From NCBI GenBank assembly GCA_905192625.1, contig CAJJLI010000043.1:1-9556 (forward strand): a DNA stretch of 9,556 nt. Reading direction: 5' to 3'. Below are positions 1 through 6,804 of the stretch, one piece after another (position 1 is the stretch's first letter; each line of letters opens with the position of its first letter). The position numbers and the translations under genes were made by a program. The notes beneath the pieces are model-generated. The model did not search any database, was not told where the DNA came from, and saw nothing but the letters and a program-made list of their open reading frames with translations. Source of the DNA: an uncultured Clostridium sp. (lineage in GTDB: Bacteria; Bacillota; Clostridia; Lachnospirales; Lachnospiraceae).

Positions 1-177
1 ATAATTTTTATTTCATCACAGCTTAATATCATTACAGTTCATTAACATTATAATTATTAATATAAGTATGTCTTTTCTATCATATTATACTCCGTAAAAA
101 CGTATTCTATTGAATATGAATGGAAGTAACATATGCATATATTAAATCAGCTCTATCTGTGAATAATAAATTAGATA
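1..177. other. AT-rich intergenic sequence, no gene seen
   Basis: No convincing coding region or stable terminator is visible on either strand. The only open frames are of about ten codons or fewer. One minus-strand example (ATG at 84-82) has a GGAG upstream but is just eight codons long. A TATAAT-like hexamer on the minus strand (89-84) has no recognisable -35 partner. The stretch is probably the upstream flank of the serS promoter. Confidence 0.6.
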
Positions 178-206
178 TTGCAAAATACTAGAAAACAAGA
201 TATAAT
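178..206 (+). promoter_or_regulatory. Sigma-A type promoter for the T-box/serS transcript
   Basis: TTGCAA (178-183) is followed by exactly 17 bases and a perfect TATAAT (201-206). Transcription would start around 212-214, roughly a dozen bases before the first paired base of T-box Stem I. The fit to consensus, spacing and position makes this the likely serS promoter. Confidence 0.8.
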
Positions 207-225
207 ATGTGAAAATAAAGAATAT

Positions 226-448
226 CAGCGATGATAAAAGCTACGATTTATAAATTACTACAGAGAGCCGATGTTTGGTGTGAATCGGTGTAAGGTTAAA
301 TCTTTCCACTTTTGGAGCTGTTGGTGATGAACCAAAGGTTGGTAACCTTTATCTTACTTTAACGAGTGGCTAGTATAAACTAGCAATTTGGGTGGCAACA
401 CGGATTCCTTTCGTCCCATTGATATGTGTGGGGTGGAGGGCTTTTTTT
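226..448 (+). promoter_or_regulatory. T-box riboswitch, serine-specific, controlling serS
   Basis: This tRNA-sensing leader reads through its terminator when uncharged tRNA-Ser accumulates. Stem I starts with CAGC (226-229) paired to GCTG (317-320), then a GATGA/GGA kink-turn-like element, then AAAAG/CTTTT (236-240/309-313). The specifier loop lies between that helix and GATTTA/TAAATC (245-250/297-302). Its 3' strand contains UCC (305-307) followed by A, a serine codon matching tRNA-Ser(GGA). AGAGA and GGTG elements typical of the Stem I apex follow at about 263-280. Stem III is GCTAGT/ACTAGC (369-374/379-384). The T-box core is at 390-403, where UGGC (393-396) would pair with an acceptor end of GCCA, fitting the usual G discriminator of tRNA-Ser. 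GGG (390-392) can pair with CCC (415-417) to form the antiterminator, which excludes the terminator. The downstream gene is a seryl-tRNA synthetase, which agrees. Confidence 0.96.
407..448 (+). terminator. T-box intrinsic terminator
   Basis: The left arm (407-418) pairs with the right arm (429-440) over 12 positions including several G-U pairs. A 10-base loop separates them and a run of seven T follows (442-448). The left arm contains CGTCCC, the segment needed by the antiterminator, so the two structures are mutually exclusive. Confidence 0.93.
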
Positions 449-566
449 ATTTCTAAAACATTTTTAAGCATCCACTTACGCATATAAAATACATGCGCAA
501 AGCAGCGCTATCGTATTATTACTTACATTTTAATCTTATAATATGAAGGAATATTGGAGGAAAACT

Positions 567-1844
567 ATGTTAGATATCAAATTTTTAAGAGAAAACCCTG
601 AAATCGTAAAACAAAATATCAGAAACAAATTCCAAGATCACAAACTAGAAATGGTCGATCAAGTAATCGCATTAGACCTTGAGGCTAGAAATGCTAAACA
701 AGAAGCGGATACTTTAAGAGCAAATAGAAATGCTATCTCAAAGCAAATCGGCGGATTAATGGCAAAAGGCCAAAAAGAAGAAGCAGAAGAATTAAAAAGA
801 CAAGTAACTAGAAATTCCGAACGTTTACAGGAACTTGAAGCAATTGAGTCTGAACTTGAAGAAAAAATTAAAAACATCATGATGATTATACCTAATATCA
901 TCGATCCTAGCGTTCCAATTGGTAAAGATGATAGCGAAAACGTAGAAATCAAACGTTATGGCGAACCAGTGGTTCCTGATTTTGAAATCCCATATCATGC
1001 AGAGATCATGGAAAAATTCAACGGACTAGATTTAGAAAGCGCTCGTAAAGTAGCTGGAAACGGATTCTATTACTTAATGGGTGACATTGCTAGATTACAC
1101 TCTGCTGTTATCTCTTACGCTAGAGACTTCATGATTGATCGTGGATTTACTTATTGCATCCCTCCATTTATGATTCGTAGCGACGTAGTTACTGGCGTAA
1201 TGAGCTTTGCTGAAATGGATGCCATGATGTACAAAATCGAAGGTGAAGATTTATACCTAATTGGTACAAGCGAACACTCTATGATTGGTAAATTCATCGA
1301 TACTATTTTACCAGAGACATCCCTTCCTCAAACTTTAACTAGCTATTCTCCTTGCTTTAGAAAAGAAAAAGGTGCACACGGTATTGAAGAACGTGGTGTA
1401 TACCGTATTCACCAGTTTGAAAAACAAGAAATGATCGTTGTTTGTAATCCAAAAGACAGCATGATGTGGTTTGATAAGTTATGGCAAAATACAGTGGATT
1501 TATTCCGCTCTCTTGATATCCCAGTAAGAACTTTAGAATGCTGTTCTGGTGACCTTGCTGACTTAAAAGTAAAGTCCATCGACGTTGAAGCTTGGTCTCC
1601 AAGACAACAAAAGTACTTCGAAGTTGGAAGTTGCTCTAACTTAGGTGATGCTCAAGCTCGCCGCTTAAAGATTCGTGTTGTTGGTGAAGATGGTAAATAC
1701 TTTGCTCACACATTAAACAATACAGTAGTTGCACCTCCTAGAATGTTAATCGCGTTCTTAGAAAATAATTTAAATGCTGACGGATCTATTAATATCCCAG
1801 TAGCATTACAACCATACATGGGTGGAAAAACTGTAATTAAATAA
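567..1844 (+). CDS. serS: Seryl-tRNA synthetase (class II), divergent type
   Basis: This cytoplasmic enzyme activates serine with ATP and charges tRNA-Ser. The start at 567 is chosen because TGGAGG (555-560) sits six bases upstream; the in-frame ATG at 543 has no such site. The product is 425 residues, normal for the family. Residues 1-110 are the charged, helical N-terminal domain expected to form the antiparallel coiled coil that grips the long variable arm of tRNA-Ser. Class II motif 2 spans about 261-287, with CFRKE, GVYR and HQFEK. The serine-site TxE is TSE (234-236), and a GSCSN segment is at 354-358. Motif 3 (384-399) keeps its arginine (R392), and the protein ends in the usual PYMGG. 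The active site is unusual: GTSEHSM replaces PTAEVPLT, and NNTVVAPPRMLIAFLE replaces the common NGSGLAVGRTLVAILE, so this is not the standard Bacillus/E. coli subtype. The serine T-box upstream supports a genuine SerRS. Confidence 0.96.
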   Translation: MLDIKFLRENPEIVKQNIRNKFQDHKLEMVDQVIALDLEARNAKQEADTLRANRNAISKQIGGLMAKGQKEEAEELKRQVTRNSERLQELEAIESELEEKIKNIMMIIPNIIDPSVPIGKDDSENVEIKRYGEPVVPDFEIPYHAEIMEKFNGLDLESARKVAGNGFYYLMGDIARLHSAVISYARDFMIDRGFTYCIPPFMIRSDVVTGVMSFAEMDAMMYKIEGEDLYLIGTSEHSMIGKFIDTILPETSLPQTLTSYSPCFRKEKGAHGIEERGVYRIHQFEKQEMIVVCNPKDSMMWFDKLWQNTVDLFRSLDIPVRTLECCSGDLADLKVKSIDVEAWSPRQQKYFEVGSCSNLGDAQARRLKIRVVGEDGKYFAHTLNNTVVAPPRMLIAFLENNLNADGSINIPVALQPYMGGKTVIK

Positions 1845-1851
1845 TTAATTT

Positions 1852-1913
1852 AGAACTGATGTAAAATAGCTTATTTTTTATTAAATATGGTTATTTTACA
1901 CCAGTTCTTTTTT
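1852..1913 (+). terminator. serS intrinsic terminator
   Basis: AGAACTG plus TGTAAAATA (1852-1868) pairs with TATTTTACA plus CAGTTCT (1892-1908). The 16 base pairs carry one A/C mismatch, and a T run continues to 1913. It begins eight bases after the serS stop, so serS is probably monocistronic. Confidence 0.88.
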
Positions 1914-2123
1914 GAGTTATATTTCCTATTATCTTATTAAATTTTTTAACTAAGATTTATTTGCTGTTGATATATATTAAACTCTGGAAATGCGTTTGAT
2001 TTTTACCTTTTGTTTTTAACCTACAATTTTGTGACTTAATTTTTTGTTATTAAATATAAATTTTTTCTCTTTTCAGGCTTATTATAAACCACCTTATTAT
2101 TAAGTGCATATCTTTGAATTTTC
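1914..2123. other. AT-rich gap between serS and the methyltransferase, no gene seen
   Basis: The gap from the serS stop to 2177 contains the serS terminator, then about 200 very AT-rich bases with no plausible reading frame or strong hairpin, and finally a promoter-like element at 2124-2132. I see nothing else to annotate. Confidence 0.5.
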
Positions 2124-2132
2124 TGATATAAT
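2124..2132 (+). promoter_or_regulatory. Probable extended -10 promoter for the methyltransferase
   Basis: TG-A-TATAAT is a perfect -10 hexamer with the TGn extension. The base positions 17 upstream (GTGCAT, 2104-2109) are a poor -35, which extended -10 promoters tolerate. The predicted start is near 2139, giving a leader of about 38 bases. Confidence 0.5.
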
Positions 2133-2176
2133 TAAAATATTCAATTATTACTCTTATCAGAAAGGTACTTTTATGA

Positions 2177-2941
2177 ATGGAAAACACCAAAAAATTTACT
2201 GGCAAAGCTGCTGCTTATTCTAAATATCGTCCAGATTATCCAAGCGCCTATATTGATTATCTCATGCAATCTAATTCACTAAATTTAGACAGCACGATTG
2301 CTGATATTGGTTCTGGTACAGGCATCTTAACACAGCAGTTACTTGATAAAGGATTCCAAGTGCATGCAGTAGAGCCAAATGATAATATGAGAATAGAGGC
2401 TGAAACTAAATTAAAAAACTATCCCAACTTTATATCACATAATGCAAGCGCTGAACATACTGGTTTATCTAATAACAGCATTGACTTAATAACCGCTGCT
2501 CAAGCCTTTCATTGGTTTGATAAAACTTTATTTAAAATTGAAGCCAAACGTATCTTAAAAAAAGATGGAAATGTCTCGTTGGTTTTTAATAATAGAATTT
2601 TATCTGATCCCTTGATCATCGAAAATGCTACGATATGTAGAACCTATTGTCCTGGTTTTAAGGGGTTTAGCAACGGAATCTTCAATAACAATGAGGAGTT
2701 TCAAAGAGTCATACAAGGATTTTACAAAGATAAATTCGAATATAGAGAATTTGAACATCCAATTCCATTTCATCTAGATGGATTTATTGGACGTAACTTA
2801 TCCTCCTCATTTTCTATTTCATCCAATGATGAGAACTATATGAACTTTATAGATGCACTAACTGAGCTATTTTATAAATATAGCAAAGATGGTGTTCTTA
2901 TGATGCCAAATCTTACGATTAGTTATCAGGGAGAAATCTAG
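2177..2941 (+). CDS. Class I SAM-dependent methyltransferase, substrate unknown
   Basis: The 254-residue protein has a Rossmann-type methyltransferase core. SAM-binding motif I is IADIGSGTG (41-49). The acidic residue that would hold the ribose hydroxyls is E66 in VEPN. An ASAEHTGL stretch (90-97) is followed by the motif IV-like region ending in AQAFHWF (108-114). The opening FTGKAAAYSKYRPDYP (7-22) is typical of the UbiE/trans-aconitate-methyltransferase-like group annotated only as 'class I SAM-dependent methyltransferase'. The length and the C-terminal end suggest it is complete. The methyl acceptor cannot be told from sequence. It stands alone between terminators. The start at 2177 keeps the conserved N-terminus in frame, but GAAAGG (2160-2165) is 11 bases upstream, and an out-of-frame ATG at 2173 lies at the more usual distance of seven. 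Confidence 0.88.
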   Translation: MENTKKFTGKAAAYSKYRPDYPSAYIDYLMQSNSLNLDSTIADIGSGTGILTQQLLDKGFQVHAVEPNDNMRIEAETKLKNYPNFISHNASAEHTGLSNNSIDLITAAQAFHWFDKTLFKIEAKRILKKDGNVSLVFNNRILSDPLIIENATICRTYCPGFKGFSNGIFNNNEEFQRVIQGFYKDKFEYREFEHPIPFHLDGFIGRNLSSSFSISSNDENYMNFIDALTELFYKYSKDGVLMMPNLTISYQGEI

Positions 2942-2956
2942 ATAACCATGCATATA

Positions 2957-3015
2957 AAAATCCCAAAAATGTAGTCAAGGCAAGTATATTACCCTTACAG
3001 CATTTCTGGGATTTT
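2957..3015. terminator. Bidirectional terminator between convergent genes
   Basis: AAAATCCCA plus AAATG (within 2957-2971) pairs with CATTT plus TGGGATTTT (within 3001-3015). That is 14 pairs with one A/C mismatch. On the plus strand the stem ends in TTTT. On the minus strand the A run at 2956-2960 becomes a T run. It starts about 16 bases after the methyltransferase stop and lies downstream of the minus-strand SLH gene end, so it can serve both. Confidence 0.72.
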
Positions 3016-3123
3016 GTGCAATTCAGAGGAAGTAAACTTATTAAAATCACAAAGCAATTTACAATCTTCTTTAGAAAGATTCAGTTATTCCAATTTCGTC
3101 TTATAATTACAAACAACTAAAAA

Positions 3124-5322
3124 TTATCGATTTGAGGCTAATATCTTTATAAACATATCCGCTGCCTCTGCCCTAGTTAAATAAGAGGCCGGATAAAAAC
3201 GGTTACTTGCATCCCCTCTTAATATGTCAAGTCCCTTTGCAAGAGCAACTGCACCAAGATAAGAACCAGCAATTTCAGCTTCATCTAAAAATCCAGTTTT
3301 GTAAATACCATTAATACTAGCTAGTGAATTCAAATCCAACAACTTAATAGAAAATAGCGCAGCTTCTTGCCTTGTTATATTACCTGCACCTGAAAGTTTA
3401 TTTTCGTTACTAATATAAATGAAAGGCTCAACCATTTGTTGCAGTTCATACTTTGTAATGGCCTGATCTGGGTTAAACTTCTTCCCTTCTATTACCATCC
3501 CCATATCAACAAGAATTTGGATACTACGATAATATTTATGATCCTTAATATCCTCGTACAAATAATTACTTCCATTTTTTACATATTCTGTAGCATCATA
3601 ATGCACTTGTTTTCCAGTGAATGGTGAGATATAGCATGGAGAGATTTCTGTATTGTAAACAAGTCTTGCTTCTTGTGTCATCTTTTTTGGTGTGGATATG
3701 GTATTTAACTCATATATGAGTTGAAAGCCATCCAAGCCCATGTAATTAGAATAAGCTTGTTTTGGTGTAATTATCCCTTTCGGTGACTCGAATTCCACAC
3801 TCTCTTCCCAATTATATCCATATGATGTAATCTTACCTGTGACTCCATCCACTGAACCATAAATATTATTTTCAGAATAAACGATTCCCTCATTAACTCG
3901 TTCATAAGTAAAGGAATAACCACCATTTATTTTTTTAAGATTATTCTCTGGTAATTTATACAGTATCTCCGTTTTCGTAAGCTTTGACTTTAAAATTCGC
4001 CCCTTATTTTGTGCCTTAATAAACTCCTCTAAAATATCTCTACACTGCTTTTCTTGATATTTAACTGTATTGGATACAGCCATAGTCTCTTGACTTTGAG
4101 TATACTCATTCACTTTTGTAAAAAATGAAACAATTTCGCCAGTATTTGCATCTACTGTAGCACTCGCATAGGAACTATAAAAATCATACTCATTGCTTTC
4201 CGTACTCGGCTCCGTAAATTGGATGTTCCATAAGTAACGTTTGGATTCCTTATTAAAATAATTTATTGATTCACTTAAGTTAGCAGTAACAACAGTCTTC
4301 GATGAGTCTAAGTATAAATTTTTGTTTTTTGTAATGAGTTCTACCGCTTTCTCCTTGGAAATTAAGTTCTTTAACTCAGAAATCTTGTTTATCTCTACTT
4401 TAGTTAACCCACCATCTCCCGTGGATGTATTTTTATCCGCAGTTGAGCCATCATTTGATGATTCATTTCTCCACTCGCTTCTTGTGGTATATATTTCTCC
4501 TGTTTTTGCATCAATGGCAATGTATGAAATGGAAGGTTCATATACCAAAACTGCTTTTATTTTGGTGTTTCCTTGGCTATCCGTTAGATATCGGTTGTGA
4601 TATACTAGATTCATAGTGATATTACTCTCTAGCTTAGCAATTGCTTGATCTTTAGAAAGTATTACCTCTTTTTTAGGAATGCTAACTTCATAATTCCAAT
4701 TGGAATTATCATAACTTATCACTTCGCCCGTGGAAATATCTATTCCCACTACTACATTCTGTCCAGACATTGGTATCCCTTGCTCTACACGGATATAATT
4801 ATAATAATAGGTACCACTACGTCCTCTTCCATAGTACGAATTATTAAATTTTAATTTACTATAGATATTCGATGCCACCTGTAAAATAAATGCATCTGCC
4901 TTTGATTTCAGCTCATTTTTCAGATACTTTGGCTCTTTTTCATCTACCATATTATAAAAATTATAAGACATAATATTTCCAGAGGAGTCGCTCATAACAC
5001 GGATAGACGAACCGTCGTCTTCCTTTCGCCAGTCTAAATTCCATGTTTCGTTTTGGTAACTACTCGCGGCTCTATAATAATAACTAAAGTTAATATATTC
5101 CTTCGGTATGTTGATTTTCTTTTTTACTTTGGTAAGTACACTTGTTAAAACCTTTTCTTTCGACTCGTTTGCATCTGTAACTTTCATTGACTCGGCATTT
5201 ACTATTGTTTTTGAAGTTGTTTTCATATTCCCTTCGAAACTTTCTGCTAATACCCTTACTGGCATTAAAATACTTAACATATTGCACAGTAATAATAAAA
5301 ATACAATTCCCTTACTCTTCAT
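3124..5322 (-). CDS. Secreted YcdB/YcdC-repeat protein with C-terminal S-layer-homology modules
   Basis: The 732-residue product starts at 5322 because GGAGGG (minus strand, 5332-5327) lies four bases upstream of that ATG; the longer frame would need a TTG start. Residues 1-26 are a signal peptide: KSK, a hydrophobic core, then VLA before ES. The mature part resembles YcdB/YcdC (PepSY-like) domains. A motif of the form D-x-x-TG-[EK]-[IV] recurs near 195, 271, 391, 492 and, weaker, 565, each ending a beta-rich unit. A Ser/Thr/Asn/Gly-rich linker (about 286-306) separates two halves. The C-terminus carries S-layer-homology modules at about 588-635 and 677-728, with a degenerate one between (about 645-665). 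SLH modules bind secondary cell-wall polymer, so the protein should be anchored on the cell surface. YcdB-type domains are suspected protease inhibitors or regulators; the ligand is unknown. No catalytic motif is evident. It is transcribed divergently from hydE. Confidence 0.85.
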   Translation of the reverse strand: MKSKGIVFLLLLCNMLSILMPVRVLAESFEGNMKTTSKTIVNAESMKVTDANESKEKVLTSVLTKVKKKINIPKEYINFSYYYRAASSYQNETWNLDWRKEDDGSSIRVMSDSSGNIMSYNFYNMVDEKEPKYLKNELKSKADAFILQVASNIYSKLKFNNSYYGRGRSGTYYYNYIRVEQGIPMSGQNVVVGIDISTGEVISYDNSNWNYEVSIPKKEVILSKDQAIAKLESNITMNLVYHNRYLTDSQGNTKIKAVLVYEPSISYIAIDAKTGEIYTTRSEWRNESSNDGSTADKNTSTGDGGLTKVEINKISELKNLISKEKAVELITKNKNLYLDSSKTVVTANLSESINYFNKESKRYLWNIQFTEPSTESNEYDFYSSYASATVDANTGEIVSFFTKVNEYTQSQETMAVSNTVKYQEKQCRDILEEFIKAQNKGRILKSKLTKTEILYKLPENNLKKINGGYSFTYERVNEGIVYSENNIYGSVDGVTGKITSYGYNWEESVEFESPKGIITPKQAYSNYMGLDGFQLIYELNTISTPKKMTQEARLVYNTEISPCYISPFTGKQVHYDATEYVKNGSNYLYEDIKDHKYYRSIQILVDMGMVIEGKKFNPDQAITKYELQQMVEPFIYISNENKLSGAGNITRQEAALFSIKLLDLNSLASINGIYKTGFLDEAEIAGSYLGAVALAKGLDILRGDASNRFYPASYLTRAEAADMFIKILASNR

Positions 5323-5342
5323 AAAGCCCTCCAATCATAAAT

Positions 5343-5356
5343 ATACTACTTAGTAT
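5343..5356. repeat. Perfect inverted repeat upstream of the SLH gene
   Basis: ATACTA-CT-TAGTAT is a perfect 6-bp dyad with a two-base spacer. It lies 10 bases upstream of the GGAGGG ribosome binding site of the minus-strand SLH gene. Its size and position suit a dimeric repressor operator, although a chance dyad in AT-rich DNA is possible. Confidence 0.4.
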
Positions 5357-5416
5357 GTATTAGACGAGGCTTATATGTAAAAATGTTCCATCTATTTGTA
5401 AACTTTTTTATTTTTA

Positions 5417-5445
5417 TTGTAAATTTTTATCATGAAGAATATAAT
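5417..5445 (+). promoter_or_regulatory. Promoter for the hydE leader
   Basis: TTGTAA (5417-5422), 17 bases, then a perfect TATAAT (5440-5445). Transcription would begin around 5451-5453, giving hydE an untranslated leader of about 200 bases. No plus-strand gene lies between this promoter and the terminator at 5538-5585. Confidence 0.75.
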
Positions 5446-5451
5446 GATATT

Positions 5452-5585
5452 GTTGATTTGTAAAGATACGTTCTGGCAAAGAAACATTATGATAAATACT
5501 AACATCCAAAGACGCATATTTTGCGAACTCTGAGGGGAAAGGCAAACAAATCACTGATCTTGTTTTTATTTGAGTGCCTTTTTTT
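5452..5585 (+). ncRNA. Candidate cis-regulatory leader RNA (attenuator or riboswitch-like) of hydE, class unknown
   Basis: Near the predicted transcript start TGATTTGT (5454-5461) can pair over 8 bp with ACAAATCA (5546-5553), closing a domain of about 100 nt. Inside are two small hairpins, TTCT/AGAA (5471-5474/5480-5483, loop GGCAA) and CGCA/TGCG (5513-5516/5522-5525), followed by GAGGGGAAAGGCAAAC. The 3' strand of the closing helix is also the upper left arm of the terminator, so the two folds compete. This is the layout of an attenuator. I could not match it to T-box, c-di-GMP, glycine, TPP, SAM, THF or other families I know. It could instead be a small stand-alone terminated RNA. The pairings are by eye only. 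Confidence 0.5.
5538..5585 (+). terminator. Intrinsic terminator inside the hydE leader
   Basis: AAAGGCA (5538-5544) pairs with TGCCTTT (5575-5581). After a 2x2 internal loop, CAAAT (5547-5551) pairs with ATTTG (5568-5572), with a 16-base loop. The T run covers 5579-5585. It lies between the hydE promoter and the hydE start, with no gene ending just before it, so premature termination is its probable use. Confidence 0.75.
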
Positions 5586-5587
5586 AT

Positions 5588-5612
5588 AAAGGTACTTTTT
5601 TTATACCTTTTT
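5588..5612 (+). terminator. Second hairpin with short T run in the hydE leader
   Basis: AAAGGTA (5588-5594) pairs with TACCTTT (5604-5610) around a T-rich 9-base loop, ending in a run of five T. It follows two bases after the first terminator and resembles its outer stem. It may be a weak backup terminator or a translational element about 25 bases ahead of the ribosome binding site. Confidence 0.4.
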
Positions 5613-5652
5613 GCTTTATTCCCTTAACGAAAAGGAAAGGAAGTGAATAACC

Positions 5653-6693
5653 ATGAAACATTTAATTGATGAACTAGAAAGAAATCGAATTCTTAGTAAA
5701 GAAGGGTTTCTCACATTGTTGCAAAACCGTACCGAAGAATTAACCGAATATCTCTTTGAACGTGCTCGTTTTATTCGACATATGCATTATGGGAATGCAA
5801 TTTACATCCGTGGATTAATCGAATTCACAAATATTTGTAAAAACGATTGTTACTATTGTGGTATCCGAAAAAGTAATACAAATGCCGACCGATATCGCCT
5901 AACTCCGGAAGAAATAATGAGTGCATGTAGCACCGGGTATGAATTAGGATTTCGCACGTTTGTACTTCAAGGTGGTGAGGATTCTCATTATAAAGATTCT
6001 GATTTGTGTCAGCTGATTAAGCAAATCAAATCTACCTACAACGATTGTGCAATTACGTTATCGATTGGTGAACGCAGTTACGAAAGTTATCTATCTTATT
6101 ACGAAGCTGGTGCTGACCGTTATCTACTTCGTCATGAAACTGCAAATGAAGAGCACTATAACTTACTGCATCCAGAATCACTTTCACTGAAAAATCGAAA
6201 GCGATGTCTGTATGATTTAAAGAAAATTGGATATCAGGTTGGAAGTGGATTCATGGTGGGTTCTCCGTATCAAACCCTAGAATGCTTAATCGATGACTTA
6301 CTATTTTTACACGATTTAAACCCACATATGATAGGAATTGGTCCCTATATCTCTCACAAAGATACACCATTTAAAGACAAAGAATCAGGTAGTCTTGAAT
6401 TAACACTCTTTATGATTGGTATTTTACGGTTAATGTTTCCTACTGCGCTCCTCCCATCTACAACTGCGTTAGGCACGATACACCCACTTGGCCGAGAAAA
6501 AGGAATTTTAGCTGGTGCCAATGTGGTTATGCCAAACTTATCTCCAAAAGATGTCCGCAGCAAATACTTACTATACGATAACAAAATATGTACCGGTGAT
6601 GAAGCCGCGGAATGTCGTTTTTGTATGGAGAAGCGCATGAGGTCAATCGGATATGAAGTAGTTGTTGATCGAGGAGATTATAAGAATTTATAA
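5653..6693 (+). CDS. hydE: [FeFe]-hydrogenase H-cluster maturase HydE (radical SAM)
   Basis: HydE is a radical SAM enzyme that works on the iron/cysteine synthon made by HydG during assembly of the diiron subcluster of [FeFe]-hydrogenase. The 346-residue protein is full length for the family. The SAM-binding 4Fe-4S motif is C62-x3-C66-x2-C69 (CKNDCYYC). QGGED (106-110) supplies the GGE SAM contact. The C-terminus keeps the non-essential second-cluster motif C313-x7-C321-x2-C324, the spacing known from Thermotoga HydE and lost in many homologues. The start is supported by AGGAAG (5638-5643) nine bases upstream. It is the first gene of a hydE-hydG-hydF series on the same strand, and its long leader holds a terminator. 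The similar biotin synthase and PylB families are less likely given the C-terminal cysteines and the neighbours. Confidence 0.96.
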   Translation: MKHLIDELERNRILSKEGFLTLLQNRTEELTEYLFERARFIRHMHYGNAIYIRGLIEFTNICKNDCYYCGIRKSNTNADRYRLTPEEIMSACSTGYELGFRTFVLQGGEDSHYKDSDLCQLIKQIKSTYNDCAITLSIGERSYESYLSYYEAGADRYLLRHETANEEHYNLLHPESLSLKNRKRCLYDLKKIGYQVGSGFMVGSPYQTLECLIDDLLFLHDLNPHMIGIGPYISHKDTPFKDKESGSLELTLFMIGILRLMFPTALLPSTTALGTIHPLGREKGILAGANVVMPNLSPKDVRSKYLLYDNKICTGDEAAECRFCMEKRMRSIGYEVVVDRGDYKNL

Positions 6694-6763
6694 AGTTATT
6701 ACTTCGAACTTGTTTCAAGATTTAGCTTAATCAAAGATACCCCCTATACTATTTGGAATACAG

Positions 6764-6793
6764 TTCACAAATAAAGTAGAGAATGTATATAAT
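6764..6793 (+). promoter_or_regulatory. Probable internal promoter for hydG
   Basis: TTCACA (6764-6769, five of six matches to TTGACA) is followed by 18 bases and a perfect TATAAT (6788-6793). The predicted transcript start is about 6800. No terminator is seen between hydE and this point, so hydG may be expressed both by read-through and from its own promoter. Confidence 0.6.
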
Positions 6794-6804
6794 TTAAAAC
6801 ATCA

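Noticed and set aside
82..112. Possible minus-strand promoter (TATAAT at 89-84) with GGAG and an ATG leading left
   Set aside because: No -35 hexamer at a sensible distance, and the reading frame is only eight codons.
537..542. TATAAT just before serS as an extra promoter
   Set aside because: No -35 match 17 bases upstream. The start would fall almost on the ribosome binding site, and the T-box transcript already explains expression.
543..566. Longer serS start at 543
   Set aside because: No Shine-Dalgarno before it. The TGGAGG at 555-560 lies inside this extension and fits the ATG at 567, which also gives the normal SerRS N-terminus MLDIKFLREN.
3063..3081. Small hairpin AATCTT/AAGATT after the SLH gene end
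   Set aside because: Only six AT-rich pairs and no T run on either strand; the stem at 2957-3015 is the better terminator.
5370..5402. Minus-strand promoter TTTACA...TATAAG for the SLH gene
   Set aside because: The spacing is 21 bases, too long for a standard sigma-A promoter. No better pair was found by eye, so the promoter is left unassigned.
5504..5555. Resemblance of GACGCA and AAAGGCAAAC to a c-di-GMP-I riboswitch, and of AACTCTGAGG to a glycine riboswitch
   Set aside because: The conserved elements are in the wrong order or incomplete, and the partner helices are missing, so neither family is supported.
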